From Tiliqua scincoides (taxonomy: Eukaryota > Chordata > Lepidosauria > Squamata > Scincidae): DNA of 64,000 bases. A program made the translations under genes and the position numbers. Positions 1 through 11,500 of the stretch are shown piece after piece (the first letter of the stretch is position 1; each line of letters begins with the position of its first letter). The DNA is taken from assembly GCF_035046505.1 (NCBI RefSeq), contig NC_089829.1, positions 1,720,001 to 1,784,000 of the forward strand. The letters are read 5' to 3'. The notes beneath the pieces were generated by a model. That model had not been told where the DNA came from, did not search any database, and worked only from the letters and a program-made list of their open reading frames with translations.

Positions 1-69
1 AGTCGATAACAAGCAGTGTTGATGACAGACAATCAATGAAGACGTTCAACTGTATCATTGCTTTTTCAG

Positions 70-2886
70 AGAGCCAAGACTACTATGATTATGCTGGCAG
101 TGGTGAGTTGTCTGCTGCCCTGCAAACAGAGTGAGCTGAACTTTAGACTGGAGGGTGGGGGTTGCAGAGGAGAGGAGCTGATGCCAGTGCCCCCTTCCCG
201 CTGCAGACATCACACCACGAACCCCAGAAGAGCAGTATCAGTTCCAGTCCCAGCAGCAGAACCAGCAGGAAGTCATCCCTGCGCCCACCCCAGGTGAGCT
301 GCCCCTCCTTCTTGGAAGGGGAGGGGGAGACACCCTTTGCAACCCACACCTGGGGCCTGTCTTCATTGCCTCTGACCCAGGGGTCTTCCCCAACTTTTTG
401 TTCTTTTTGGAACTTCTCTGTCGCCTGCGGAGTCAGCCCTCTGGTCTCTTTGGCAACCCCACCCGGCAGCAGCTCTCCAGGGGTTGAGATGCTTTCCTTG
501 CCCTCCTTGGCAAGGCTGCTGGGGAGCGAGCCTGGACCCTTCTGCATGCAAAAGCAGGGGCAATGGCCCCTTCCCCGTGTTCTCCCCCAGCACATTGTGG
601 TCTCAGTTCTGCACCCCCCCCCCCAGCTTCTGTGTAGGGTGCTGGAGTGCACATCAGCATGTCTGCATCTGCTGCGTCCTGCGACATCCCACGGTGCTTG
701 TCTTCCTGGGCCTGCAGGGGTGGATCTCTGGGTAATGTGGGGATCTGGTTGAAAGGAAGATGGACCCCTTCCCTTGAAGCAGCCCACACAATCTTACCTA
801 GAACAACAACTGGCTTCTCCCCCCCCCCCCAAGAACTCCCTCCATCAGTCTTTCTGCTTACTTGTGTTCTAGGCATTCCTGAGACAGAACCCACAGAACC
901 GGGACCCCTGGGTAAGATCACATGGCTGGCTGCCAATCTTTCAGGCAGGGAGAGTCCCTGGAGACTTTTTGTAACGTGCAATTAGTGGTGATGTTCCTAA
1001 GTTGTTTGGCAGTTATTCCTTGCCCTGGGCCCTCTGTGCCTCAGCTGGAACTGGGGGGCTGGGATGCCCTTGAGGAAGGAAGGGGAGTTGGCAGCCTCTT
1101 GCTCCAAGGTTGCACCTCAGTGCCCCCAGCCCCGCATCCTCCTGGCCCACGTACAGTGCATGCCTGCCTGCTTCTCCTTGCCTTACTTTGCAGACTGCCA
1201 GGAGGAGCAGTATCCCTGCACCAGGCTCTACTCAGTCCACAAGCCCTGCAAGCAGTGCCTGAACGAGATCTGCTTCTACAGGTGAGCACCCCTTGCAGAG
1301 CTGGCCTGGCTGAACTCATTCAGGAGGAGGTGGGTCTCCTGGCACCTAATGCTGCCAGGGAAGTAGATCTGAGAGCAAGATGGGGTGATGGCTGCTGGCT
1401 TGGAGGGCTTTGAAGAAGGCCCTGGCTGCAGCCCTCAGTCCACGTTCCAGGGCTCACTTCTGCGTCAACATACACAGCGAAATGGAACTTCCAGACTCAG
1501 AGGCAGTCTACCTTCTCTGAGCAACAGTTGCTTTGGTAGAGTTGAGAAGAGGGAGGGTCTTACCTTCATACTGTGCTTGGTTTCCTAGAGGCATCTGGCT
1601 TTCAACAGTCCTTAAAATTAAACTGAAAGGCAGGCTGGTGGCCTTTCATTAGCCCCCTTGCAGAGACTTGGGTGCTGACAGGCTGTTGAAATGCCTTCAG
1701 GGAGTTTGTGGCAGAGTAGAATTTGGACCGCATGTAAAAACTCCACCAAACTTTTGCTAGGTCTTAAGCAGAGCCAGATTGCAGGGGAAAAACTGTTCTA
1801 CACCCCAAATCACCCTCCCTACTCATAAGAACATAAGAGCAGTTCTTCTAGCACAGGGGTGTCCAAACATTTTGGCAGGAGGGCCACATCATCTCCCTGC
1901 CACTGTGTCAGGCTGGGGAAAAAAAGGAATTAATTTACATTTACAATTTGAATAAATTTACATAAACAAATATTTTAGATATAGAACTTATCCGAATGAA
2001 TGATGGTCTTGCAGTAGTTCAAGGCCTATAAAAGGCCTTGCACAAAGCAAGGCCAGCCTTTCCTTAGCTGCTGCTGCTGTGTCCCAGACATGGAAAAAGC
2101 AATTAGTGCCCTAGTCCCACAGTTCATGCAAGAGGTCATCCTCACATTGAGAGCAGTTGTGTCGGGCCAGCGCAGGATCCAGCAAGTCTCCAGAGGGCCA
2201 GAGGCTCATTGGAGACTGGGGGCTCCTTGTGGGCCTGATTGGGAGTCCCCAAGGGCCACAAGTGGCCGCCGGGCTGGGGTTTGGGCACCTGTTCTAGCAG
2301 GATGTGATGTGGATTTTCTCCTCCCCCCCCCCCTTTCCAGCCTTCGCCGGGTCTATGTCATCAACAAGGAGATCTGTGTCCGTACAGTCTGTGCCCATGA
2401 GGAGCTGCTCAGAGGTAAGGAGTCTGGTGCTTGAGCTAGGCTGTGCCAGTGCACTCATTCAATGACTTCCATGATGTGTGGGCGTGATGGGGCCAGAGAT
2501 GCAGAAATAGGGGTGAAGAACTGCCAGAGTAGCGTGGAACAGAACTGTCAGTATAAGTGCAGCCCCCCTCCCTGTGGCCCATTTTACAGCCAGAAAAGCA
2601 GGATCGTTTCTATCTCAGATGGAAGCATTTCTAGGCTGTTCTTCCACCACTGCAGAAAGTGGTTCACGATTTTGTTTGTTGCATCAGTGACGTTTCAGCT
2701 GAGACAGGAGGCTGCTTGTCCTCCTTGGTCTGGCCCACGGCCTCTGCCCTGCTCACGGCTCCTGTTTGCCTCTCTCCTGCAGCCGACCTCTGCCGGGACA
2801 AGTTCTCCAAGTGTGGCGTCATGGCTGTCAGCGGCCTCTGCCAGTCCATTGCCACCTCCTGTGCCAGGAGCTGTGGTGGCTGCTGA
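70..2886 (+). CDS. MFAP2: MFAP2 (microfibril-associated protein 2, MAGP-1), C-terminal six coding exons
   Basis: MFAP2 is a secreted component of fibrillin microfibrils in elastic tissue. Coding exons seen: 70-102, 207-293, 873-911, 1194-1281, 2341-2414 and 2783-2886 (TGA stop). All have AG/GT borders and compatible phases. The translation runs from an acidic tyrosine-rich segment (SQDYYDYAGS) through a Gln-rich stretch (QFQSQQQNQQEVIPAPTP) and a TEPGPLG linker to the cysteine-rich matrix-binding part, starting DCQEEQYPCTRLYS. I count 13 cysteines from 1194 to the stop, as in mammalian MAGP-1, ending SCARSCGGC. The signal peptide and first exons lie left of position 1, so the gene is cut by the window edge, not broken. 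The exon at 873-911 is only 39 bp. It converges on CROCC, as the order in human predicts. Confidence 0.97.
460..563 (-). repeat. tRNA-type SINE fragment in MFAP2 intron
   Basis: Reads in reverse as the body of an abundant reptilian SINE: GGCAGCAGCTCTCCAGGG at one side and CTTCTGCATGCAAAAGCAG at the other, the latter being the complement of the tRNA-like head. Related fragments occur at 11395, 22680, 24870, 26885, 57808, 59672 and 61625. Family name not assigned. Confidence 0.6.
1854..2291. mobile_element. Nonautonomous hAT (Buster-like) MITE, 438 bp
   Basis: Begins CAGGGGTGTCCAAAC and ends with the complement of CAGGTGCCCAAAC. It is flanked by a perfect 8-bp duplication TTCTAGCA at 1846-1853 and 2292-2299. 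It has no transposase ORF. A second member of the same family, in opposite orientation, is at 36607-37030 and shares the segment around AGAGGCTCATTGGAGACT. It lies in the MFAP2 intron just before the exon at 2341. Confidence 0.85.
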
Positions 2887-3765
2887 AGGATGAGTGCGGA
2901 GACTGCAGCATTATTTGGGGCCTGTTCTGCAGGGCGGAGGCTTCATAACAACACCTGGTGGGGAATGTGGTCTTGTCCCCTGGCTGTGAAGGGTCACTGG
3001 TGCTATGAAACTGCAGTGCGCAAGTTGCCATAGAGTCCCTCTTGCGTGCATCATAATCAATTGTGTGTTAATTTTTGTTACTTGTTACTGGGTATATTTT
3101 CTTGCAGAGGCTGCTAGCAGGGAAGTCTCTTGTCCACTGGCCTGGCCTGGCCAAGTTGCAAAGGGGGGTGGGCTTTCTTTTTGGGAATAAGTGGAAAGCA
3201 GGCTGTGTGAGTGCCTGGGCTTTTGTTTGTACTGAGCAACTTTTGTTTTCAGGGTTTTGTTCTTTCTTTCCAAGCCAGCATTTCGTTGTGCTGTCACTGG
3301 TGGTGGCAGCAGGAGACGCTCCACCACACCAGCATTGCCTGGCAGGTGCCAGCCAGGATGTCTGCTCTGCCCAGGCTGCAGTGTTGTTCCTGGGGCAGTG
3401 TGGGTAAAATATGGCTGCCATGCATTCCTGAGAGATGTCAAAAACAGAAAGCTCAGAAAGAGAACACTGCGCATGCACACCCCACTGGTGAGCTGCCTCC
3501 AGAGCACAGCTCACCCAGAAGAGGCTTGCTAAACCCTAGTGCCTTCCTCCTGCATAAGGGGTCTGATTCTGGTGCCTTGACAGGCTTGCCACCAAAGCGT
3601 ATTTACACATTGGCACTCTTCCCCCAAAAGAAAAACCACCAGTTGTTTTTTTTACCTCCTTATAGTTATGAATCTAGTTTTCTTATGAATAATTTCTTTT
3701 TCCTTGTTTTCTACAAATGTTTTTTTTTTTAAGAAGAAATAAACCCAAAATGTTATAACTCATTT
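2887..3765 (+). terminator. MFAP2: MFAP2 3'UTR and poly(A) signal
   Basis: After the TGA at 2884-2886 there is no further splice-bounded coding sequence. A canonical AATAAA lies at 3738-3743 just after a T-rich run, so cleavage is expected near 3755-3765. The UTR would be about 880 bases. The exact cleavage point is inferred. Confidence 0.75.
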
Positions 3766-3852
3766 GCCTAAAGTGTTTCTGTTGTAGGCTGGCTTTGGCC
3801 AACACAAAAAATTGTACACACACAGAGGTCTGTGGCTGTTTAATTCTTAGGA

Positions 3853-4288
3853 CACTAGTTCTCAAAAGCTCTGGGAGTTCAAGAACCAGGCTCAGTCCTT
3901 ATGGGGGCAGGGTGGAAAGCAGCAACATGATCTCCATCACACCGCTTGCAGGGAAGGGGCCTGTTTTTAACCTCTACAGGGTTCCCCACAGCTTGTAGAA
4001 TGTTTAAAAAAACCCAGCACGACCCACTTCCAGTTTTGTTATCTCAACTGGAATGGGCCAGGATCATTTAATGTTCTACAAGCTGCGGGAGCTGTGCAGG
4101 GGGCTCTGCAGGCCTTCCCACGCATACCCCTAGACCCAGGCAGCAGGTAAATTAAAAACAGCCTCCCTTCCCTGCAGTGGCAGGATCCTGGGGATCGTGC
4201 TGCTGCTTTCCCTCTGCCCTACCCCTTAAAGGGAAAGGGTCAGTGGTTCTCAGGCTGCAGGGTCACGACCCACCACTTTGAGAACATG
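3853..4288. mobile_element. hAT-type foldback MITE downstream of MFAP2
   Basis: Termini CACTAGTTCTCAAA and the complement of CATGTTCTCAAA. Flanks TCTTAGGA (3845-3852) and TCCTAGGA (4289-4296) match at 7 of 8 positions. Internally it is a large inverted repeat: the segment near 3950-4010 (GCAGGGAAGGGGCCTGTTTT, then CAGCTTGTAGAATG) reappears inverted at about 4062-4185. Noncoding; fills most of the gap between the MFAP2 and CROCC 3' ends. Confidence 0.75.
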
Positions 4289-4342
4289 TCCTAGGATACT
4301 AACTGCCAACAGTGTCAAAACTGCCTCTATTCTTCTCCAGAC

Positions 4343-4535
4343 CAGTGGTTCTCAAACTTTTAGGAAGATTTACTTCCTTAGTGAGTCTTTACAGGGGATG
4401 GGCAACAGCAGCAATGTGATCCCCTAAGGATCCCTAAGGGGGGGCAATGCAAAACCAGAAGTGGTTTGTGCAAACTGTTTCTCAACATTCTGTGCCTCGG
4501 GGAGCCCTGCAAAGCCCAGGGTTTGGGCACCCCTG
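4343..4535. mobile_element. Short hAT-type MITE, 193 bp
   Basis: Starts CAGTGGTTCTCAAAC and ends GTTTGGGCACCCCTG. Flanks CTCCAGAC (4335-4342) and CTCTAGAC (4536-4543) match at 7 of 8. Both termini are typical of hAT MITEs. The left end resembles the foldback next door and the right end resembles the 1854-2291 family, so this copy may be a composite. Confidence 0.7.
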
Positions 4536-4764
4536 CTCTAGACCACTGCTATTCAAAGCACTCCCTGTTAGCCTGGTGCCAAATCACTTTTAGCAGCCAA
4601 AATATTTTTAGAAACTGAACAAGACCTTGACACTTTTCACACAAAGCTCCCCCCCTTTTTAAAGGAGGGCTCTGGTACCGTGGCAGAGGAATCCCCCCCC
4701 CACCCCAATATGACCAAGGGGGACTAGGCCCAGAAGAGACTTGCACACATCCATACAAAATCTT

Positions 4765-5570
4765 TCATTTAGGTTAGGAAACACTTTTAATCGGACAGGC
4801 CTCTGGCCAAGGGGCCAGCTTGGAGCAAAGTCAATGTTTTATCCACAAGATACCACCATTGATATAAAAAATATAAACTTTCTACATTTCCTGATTATTA
4901 TGTTATCACAAAGAACCAAAAAGAAAACACACACACACAAACCACATTATTTCAGTATATAAGTTTTGGCTAAAAAACACTGGTCACTTTTTACGAAGAG
5001 GGGAATTGGGCCAGGGGGGCTTGTGCGGTAGTGCTGATTCCTGCGTGTGTGGGGCATGCCTGGCCCTTAGCTGCCCCACCGAGGGCGCATTTGAAGCTGT
5101 CATGGGGAGACAGGAACATTTAGGTCTGATGTGGGGGAACAGGGAGGTGTACGATCCAGCTGGGAGAGCCCCCCTGTTTATACAGGCAGGGGACTCGCTT
5201 CAAATGTCAAAAATGGCACCAGGGAGAAGGACTGGTGGGAGAGCCCTAGAAATTGAGGGGCAATCGGAAAAGAAGTACTTGGAAATAAACTTCCTTCTGC
5301 CTGTTCCTTTTGGTAGGAGAGATGAGCTTTTGGCAGACTTATTTTTCCTTTGCTCCACATGGTGACATCTTGCAATCCCAGGAGGAGGAAGGTAGGATTT
5401 GGCTGCTGAATAAACCATGCAGCTAAAATGCTGCACAGAGAGGGTTTTCCCTTCCACAGCACTGGATACTTCTCTTCTTCCCCTGCCAGCAGCTCTGGGG
5501 TAAGAAGCAGGTGGGTGCTGCTCTCAGGAATCGTGACATGGACGGGGTCAGCAGGGCTACAACTCCAGGC
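4765..5570 (-). terminator. CROCC: CROCC 3'UTR and likely poly(A) signal
   Basis: Sequence downstream of the CROCC stop on the minus strand. No AATAAA was seen here. The variant ATTAAA (complement at 4786-4791) is the best candidate, giving cleavage near 4765-4775 and a UTR of about 800 bases. No coding exon or repeat recognised inside. The end is inferred. Confidence 0.5.
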
Positions 5571-8500
5571 CTAGTTCCCCGAGAGGATGGCCGGTGTCAG
5601 GAAGGAGTGCTGCCCCTTCCGTAACTCCTGCTGCAACTGCTCCTTCAGTGTTGAGATCTGTAGAAAACGAGGGGGGCTCCCTAAGCAGACAGGTGAGGGG
5701 GCAGCCCCTGCCCCTCCACACGTGCCTTCAACGGGCAGTAGATGCTCCCTGCAGGAGCCAGGCCAGAATCCTGCCTGAAAAGAACCCCAAACTTACAAGA
5801 CTTCTAGTCCTTAAGAGGGACGTGTTCTTCACAGGAGGACCAAAGCCCAGTAACACTCTTGGGGGGGGCAAAGGGCTAGCTGGCTGCCCCTCCCTCTCCT
5901 CACACTCGGTATACTGTCCGCATAGCACCCACCTCAACTGGGCCATTTCTTTTCCTCCTTCCACAGGATGGGGCCGGCCTGCCTGGGGAATTTTTGCCTT
6001 GGTTTTGAAAGAAGAGATGGGGAGTCCTGGCTGCAGCATGGCACAGACCTGGCACCCAGTGGGAGGCTCACCTGGTCCTCCAGGCTTTTGACCCGCTGAC
6101 AGTAGGCCTGTTCCCTGGCTTCCAGCGTCCGTTCCGTCTGCTGCTGGGAGCTGCGCAGCCGCTCCATCTCCAGTTGCAGGTCCGGCCGGTGGTGGCTGGA
6201 GACCTCAGTCAGATTCTGGGCCTGCTCCATCTCTGCCACCTGAGCCTGGGCAAGAGGGCAAAAATCCTTCTGGGTCCCCCAGACAGCTGGTAGATCCTCC
6301 CACCACCAATTCCTTCTAGCTGAACCCTCTCTTGGGCCCCTTGAGCAGCTTGAGTCTCAGTCCCTCATTCAGCTGGGAAGTCAACATCCCAGCCACTTCT
6401 GGTTTCATTTTCAAAAAGCTCCTAGTCCTCATGAAGACTGCAGTGGTGGGCTTGGAAGCATGTGGGACTCAAAATATTTCACAAGCCAGGCAGCTGCTGG
6501 GTACGATTTCTGGAGAGGAGGGTGGGGTGGAGGGCTTCCAGGGCCCTGGGAACAGCTGAGGGGAGAGTGCCGTCTGGAAAGGAGCTCAACTGATCGCTGG
6601 GCTTGAGGGTACACACTACAGGGCTGCAACAACACCACTCACCCAGGAGCACATTAGGGTCCTCCGGATGGCACTTAACTTCTCCTCCAGGGAAAGCAGC
6701 CCAATCAAAGGAGAGAAGGCAGTGAGGGCACCAGGTGGGCAGGCGGAGAGACCATCCCACAAGGGTCGGGGTGGAGCCTGGCTTCAGCTCTCCTGTCTCT
6801 GCTCTTCAGTCTTGCCCTCCCCTCAAGGACATGGGAGCTCTGGCTCTTCCAGGCAGTGCCAGAGGAGTGCATGTGGTGGGGGAAGTGAGGACAGGGGCGG
6901 GGGGCGGGCTACCTCCAGAAGGCGGATCTGCTGCTGCGCTTCCGCCAGCTCCTGCTCCACGCTGGTGAGGGAGCGGTCCAGGCGCCCTTTCTCGGCCGAT
7001 AGCCGCACCGAGTCCTCATGCGTCTTGAGCTTCTCACGCTCCACCTGCCAGGTCGGAACAGGTCATGGCTAGAGATGTTATTTCTTTTACTCAGAAGTAA
7101 GCCTATTGTCAACAGTAAGCCAAAAGTAAGCCAATTGTCAACAGTAAGCCAAACAGTAAGCCAAAAGTAAGCCTTTGCCAACAGTCTGAGGCTAAGAGGC
7201 AAAGAAGGAAGGCCCATAGCCAGGGAGACAGACCACGGACAGACTGCACTTGCTCCCGGTGTGGAAGGGATTGTCACTCCCAGATTGGCCTTTTCAGCCA
7301 CACTAGACGCTGTGCCAGAACCACCTTTCAGAGCGCGATACCAGAGTCTTTCGAGACTGAAGGTTGCCAATACAATAAGCCTATTGTGTTCAATAAGACT
7401 TAGGCTGTGGTTCTATCTTGCTCACCAGAAACAAACACCTCTAGGCGTGACGCTTTGCGTTTGTACAGGGTTTTCTGAGCATGTAAAGAGTTTCACATGT
7501 GAACCTCACAAGGACTCCATCGAGATCAACACAAGTGCTGTTCTTCCCCCGCTGCACACGGGGAAGGTGGGGGCAGAGAGGAGAAGCTGCTCAAGGGCCG
7601 CCTTGTGTGTTCACGGCAGAGGCAGGATTCAACTGCAGCTCCGTCTCTTTTGGGCACCAAGGCAAAGCAGCTCTGTCAGCACATGTGGACCTCAAATGCT
7701 ACTATGATGCATTTGCCATTGTGCACACACACAATTCTCCTCCCAGCGTATATGCCCCAGAACACTTGAGCTAGATCTGGAGAACGGGAAGCCCAGTTAA
7801 GCAGAATGAAATTGGGGCTTACACTGGGAAAATATACTCTGTATAAGCTCAGAGGTTTCACAAAAAAAGACCATTGATGAATGCCACTTTCGGGCTCACC
7901 ATCACAAGAGCAGGGAATGACAGCCACATGTCTCCCCACTGCAAGACACCCCATTTTCTTTGCCCACCTTCACCCATCAATGATGATGTCCAACTCAAAC
8001 ACACTGGCTTCATGAGCACCTCGCAGCCCTCCCAAACAGATCCTCCCCACCCCCAATTTCTGGGAATTAATTTCATCCGCTCTCCTTTCAAAGCCATTTC
8101 CAACCTCCTGTAGCAAGGAGTTCCACAGACCACTCTTGCATTGTGCAGGGAAGCCCTTCCTTTGAGCCTGTTTCTGGGCTGCTGCCCACGATACAGCCTC
8201 CCTTCCTCCCAACCCCAGACGACCTGGAACGAGGAGCCAATCCAAGTAGCTAGTCCCTTTGAGGCTGCCATGAAGCGTGGGCCCCAGGCTGTTGGGTGCA
8301 TGTGTGCACAACACAACTCACCTTGTCAAGGGTCTTCTTGAGGGCATTTTTGTCCTTCTCCAGGCGGAGAGAAGAGCGCTCCGTCTCCCGCTTCTCGCTC
8401 TCCAGCTGGGCCAGCGCCCTTTGCAGCCCCCCAAGGCGCTCCTGCAGCAGCCGCCTGTCCTCCTGTACCTTCTGCAGGGTTCGCAGAGCGGCCGCCTCGC

Positions 8501-11500
8501 CTTCCTGGTGCTGGCGCAGCATCTGCAGAAGGAGGAAACACCTGGAGCCCTGCAACAACTCTAGCAGAGGACAGTACCACCCTTTCTGTTCTCCTCTTCA
8601 GGTTCAAACCAGGGCAGGCCAGAGACCCGGACTCACCTCCTCCTGCTGCAGAAGGAGACCCTCAAGCTCCTCCTTCCGCAACTCCAGCTCTGTGCGCTCA
8701 GCCTCCAGGGCCTGGCAGCGCTCGGCCAGCATCCCATTCTGCTTCTTGGCCTCAGAGACCGCCTGGCGAGCTGCATCCAGCCGCTCCTGGAATGGGGCAC
8801 GCGGGGGGGGGGGGAGAGAACAGGGTTTACCCAAGCAGGCTTTGTTTCCCCAAAACAGGGCCTCCTCCATCATAGCAGCCTGCCTGCCTGCACAACCCCT
8901 TCTCCAGGGAAGGTTTTGGCGCCAAACTTCACTTTCTTTCTGGTGCCCTCCCCCTGCTCTTTCAGACTGCCGGTTTGATTCTTCTTGCTGGAGAGGAAGT
9001 GGGCAAATGGCTCAGATGCCCCTCCCACCTGCAACACCCTCCGGTCGTGCTCGCTGGCCGTCAGGGCCTTCTGCAACTGCAGCAGCTTCTCCTGGGACAG
9101 GGTGGCACTGCTGCTGCTCTCCGAAAGAGAAGCCACCAGGCCCTGCGCCTTTTCCTTCCAGGAGGCCTCTGCCTCCGTGGTCTTGGCAAGCGAGAGCTGC
9201 AAGCGGTCCAGTGAGAGCTGCAGGGCGCTGGCCTTCATCTCACTCTCTGTCACCTGCGACAAGGAAGGAAAGAGAGGTGTTGCCCCCACCCTTTGCAACA
9301 GAAGCTGGTCACTTCCCCCACCCCCAGCCCACCGAGAAGCGCAGGCCAGCCAAACCTGTCTCTGCAGGACATCAATGCGGTCGTGCAGTGCCTGGACCTC
9401 CGCCTCACGGTCGCCCAGCACCAGCTTGGCCCGCTGCAGCTCCCCCTCCAGCGTGCGCCTGGAGAGCTCCAGCTTGGTGCTGCGGCTCTCCGAGGCGTCC
9501 AGCACATCCTTCAGGCGCCGCTTCTCCGACTCCAGCTTGGCTTCATTGGTCTTCATCTTGCTGATCTTGTCCTGGGGGGGAGGGAGAAACAAAGGGCCAT
9601 CACCAGTGGCCTCTGATCCTCCAGGCTGGAGACTGAAGGGCCAGACAGGGAGTTCGGTGAGGAGAGAACTCCTGATCTTTCCCTGCTCCAAACCCACAAG
9701 AACAACAAACGGAGGAGGCAATTTGGATCAGGGCTGCATGGCAGGAAGGGCCTTGCCTTTCCAACATGTTCCACTGTTGCTAGACATGGTGTTGGGAGCT
9801 CTACTGACAGGCTGCCCACGTCATGTCCAGTTTGGCCTTTCTGCAAACAGACAGGCCAAGATCGGTCAAGAGCGCAAGTGAACTGCATTTTCGGACACGC
9901 CAAGGCTGAAAGGTCGTCATGGGGGGTGGTTGCAGATCTGCCTGCGGGGCCAGCCACTCCCCACTTTGCAAGTTCTTGCAGCCTGTCTGGAACCCATGAC
10001 ACACACATCAGGGGGAGTTCTGATGACATGTGAGTGATCTGAGTTTTGTTAACCCCCATTTCCTTCACATTAAGTCAAGTACTTTTCATCCATCAGGAAA
10101 TTGTTTCCTTGCAAAGCTGCATCTCTTCTCCCCAGATCCCCCGCTCATGTGCTCACTGCAGTACCCACTATAGGGAAAGAATCACTGGGAAAAGCACCCC
10201 ACCCCCCCCAGGCAAAAACCTCCAAATTCAAGGGTGGAGGAGAACTCCCTTCGAAACAACAACCATCCTCATTTTGGCCATTTTTTTCTTCACTTGAGGG
10301 GACATTTCCCACCAACATCCCCCCCCCCAAACGTAGCCAAAAAACAGCATAGCCTTCAGGATGCCCCAGACCCAACCTCCTGATTTCGGAACCAGGGTCG
10401 CCAAGGGAAACGGGTTGGAGGCAGAAGGCTGGCTGTGGGAGCTGGATGTCACAAGTCTTGGAGTGACCCAAACAGTGCATAATGGCGCCGCCCATAGAGA
10501 AGGGACGTGTCTCGTTCAGATCTCATGTCCTTCATCACATGCGCCTGTCCCTCCTGCCCCTTTCTGCTGCCCCCAGTACCAGAGTGTATCCCTTGCTTTG
10601 ATGACAAGGAAGGATGGAACTGGTGCCACACTCAAGGGCCCTGCCCTCTCCCTGCAGCCCCCTCAGCAGGGCACAAGGCTTGGCCTTCCTCAGGCTCCTG
10701 CCCAGCTTTGTCCCTTGATCTGGGAAAGTGGCCAGAGGCCAAGCCAGGCAGACCCGCCCCGCTGCACACTCACCTGAGTGGCTCTCCGCTCACTCTCTGC
10801 AGCCTGCAGGTTCCGCTCCAGCACTAACATCTTGTCTGTCAGGGCCTTGCGCTCCCGCTCAGTCCGGCGCAGGGTCTCTTCCTGCAGCATCAGGGCTGTC
10901 TGAGCACCACTCAGCTTCCCGTCCATGCTGCGCCTGCCTGCGAGGAGGAACGCGTCCAGTCAAAGGCAACAATATGGCAACTTCCAGTGGCAGAGCAGGC
11001 CATGCGCCACCTGCCTTTGAGACAGAGCTAGGAACAAGGCAGACAGACAAACCCCTACCACGGGGCCTGACCACTGGACAGCTGGCCACCGTCCCATCTT
11101 CAGGTGGAGAGCAGCTCCATGAGGGTCACCCACCTTCATCGCACTCAGCCAGCTGCTTCTGCAGCTGCTGTACACGGGTCCTGGCAGCGTCCCGCTCAGC
11201 CTCCATCTCTGCTAGCTGACTGGTCAGGGCGCCCAGCTGAGAACGGGCATCGTCCTAGAACCCCAAGACAAGACAAGACAAGGCAGAGAGAAGGGAATGA
11301 GTACCATGTGGCCAGGACATGGCTGAGGCACCAAAGAGAGGATGCTGCTGCCCACTGAGCCCCAGCCTTAGCCCACCAGGCCCCGCACTGCCTGCTCTGA
11401 TCGGCAGGGTCTCAGTCAGGTCCTCCCCGCTGCCTGGTCCTGGGTCCTTCTGCATGCAAAGCAGGGGGGCTCATGGAAAGGCAGACACACATCCTCATTG

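Noticed and set aside
8296-9564. 422-codon plus-strand ORF
   Set aside because: Antisense to CROCC exons 31-34; Ser/Arg/Cys-rich shadow of the coiled-coil codons.
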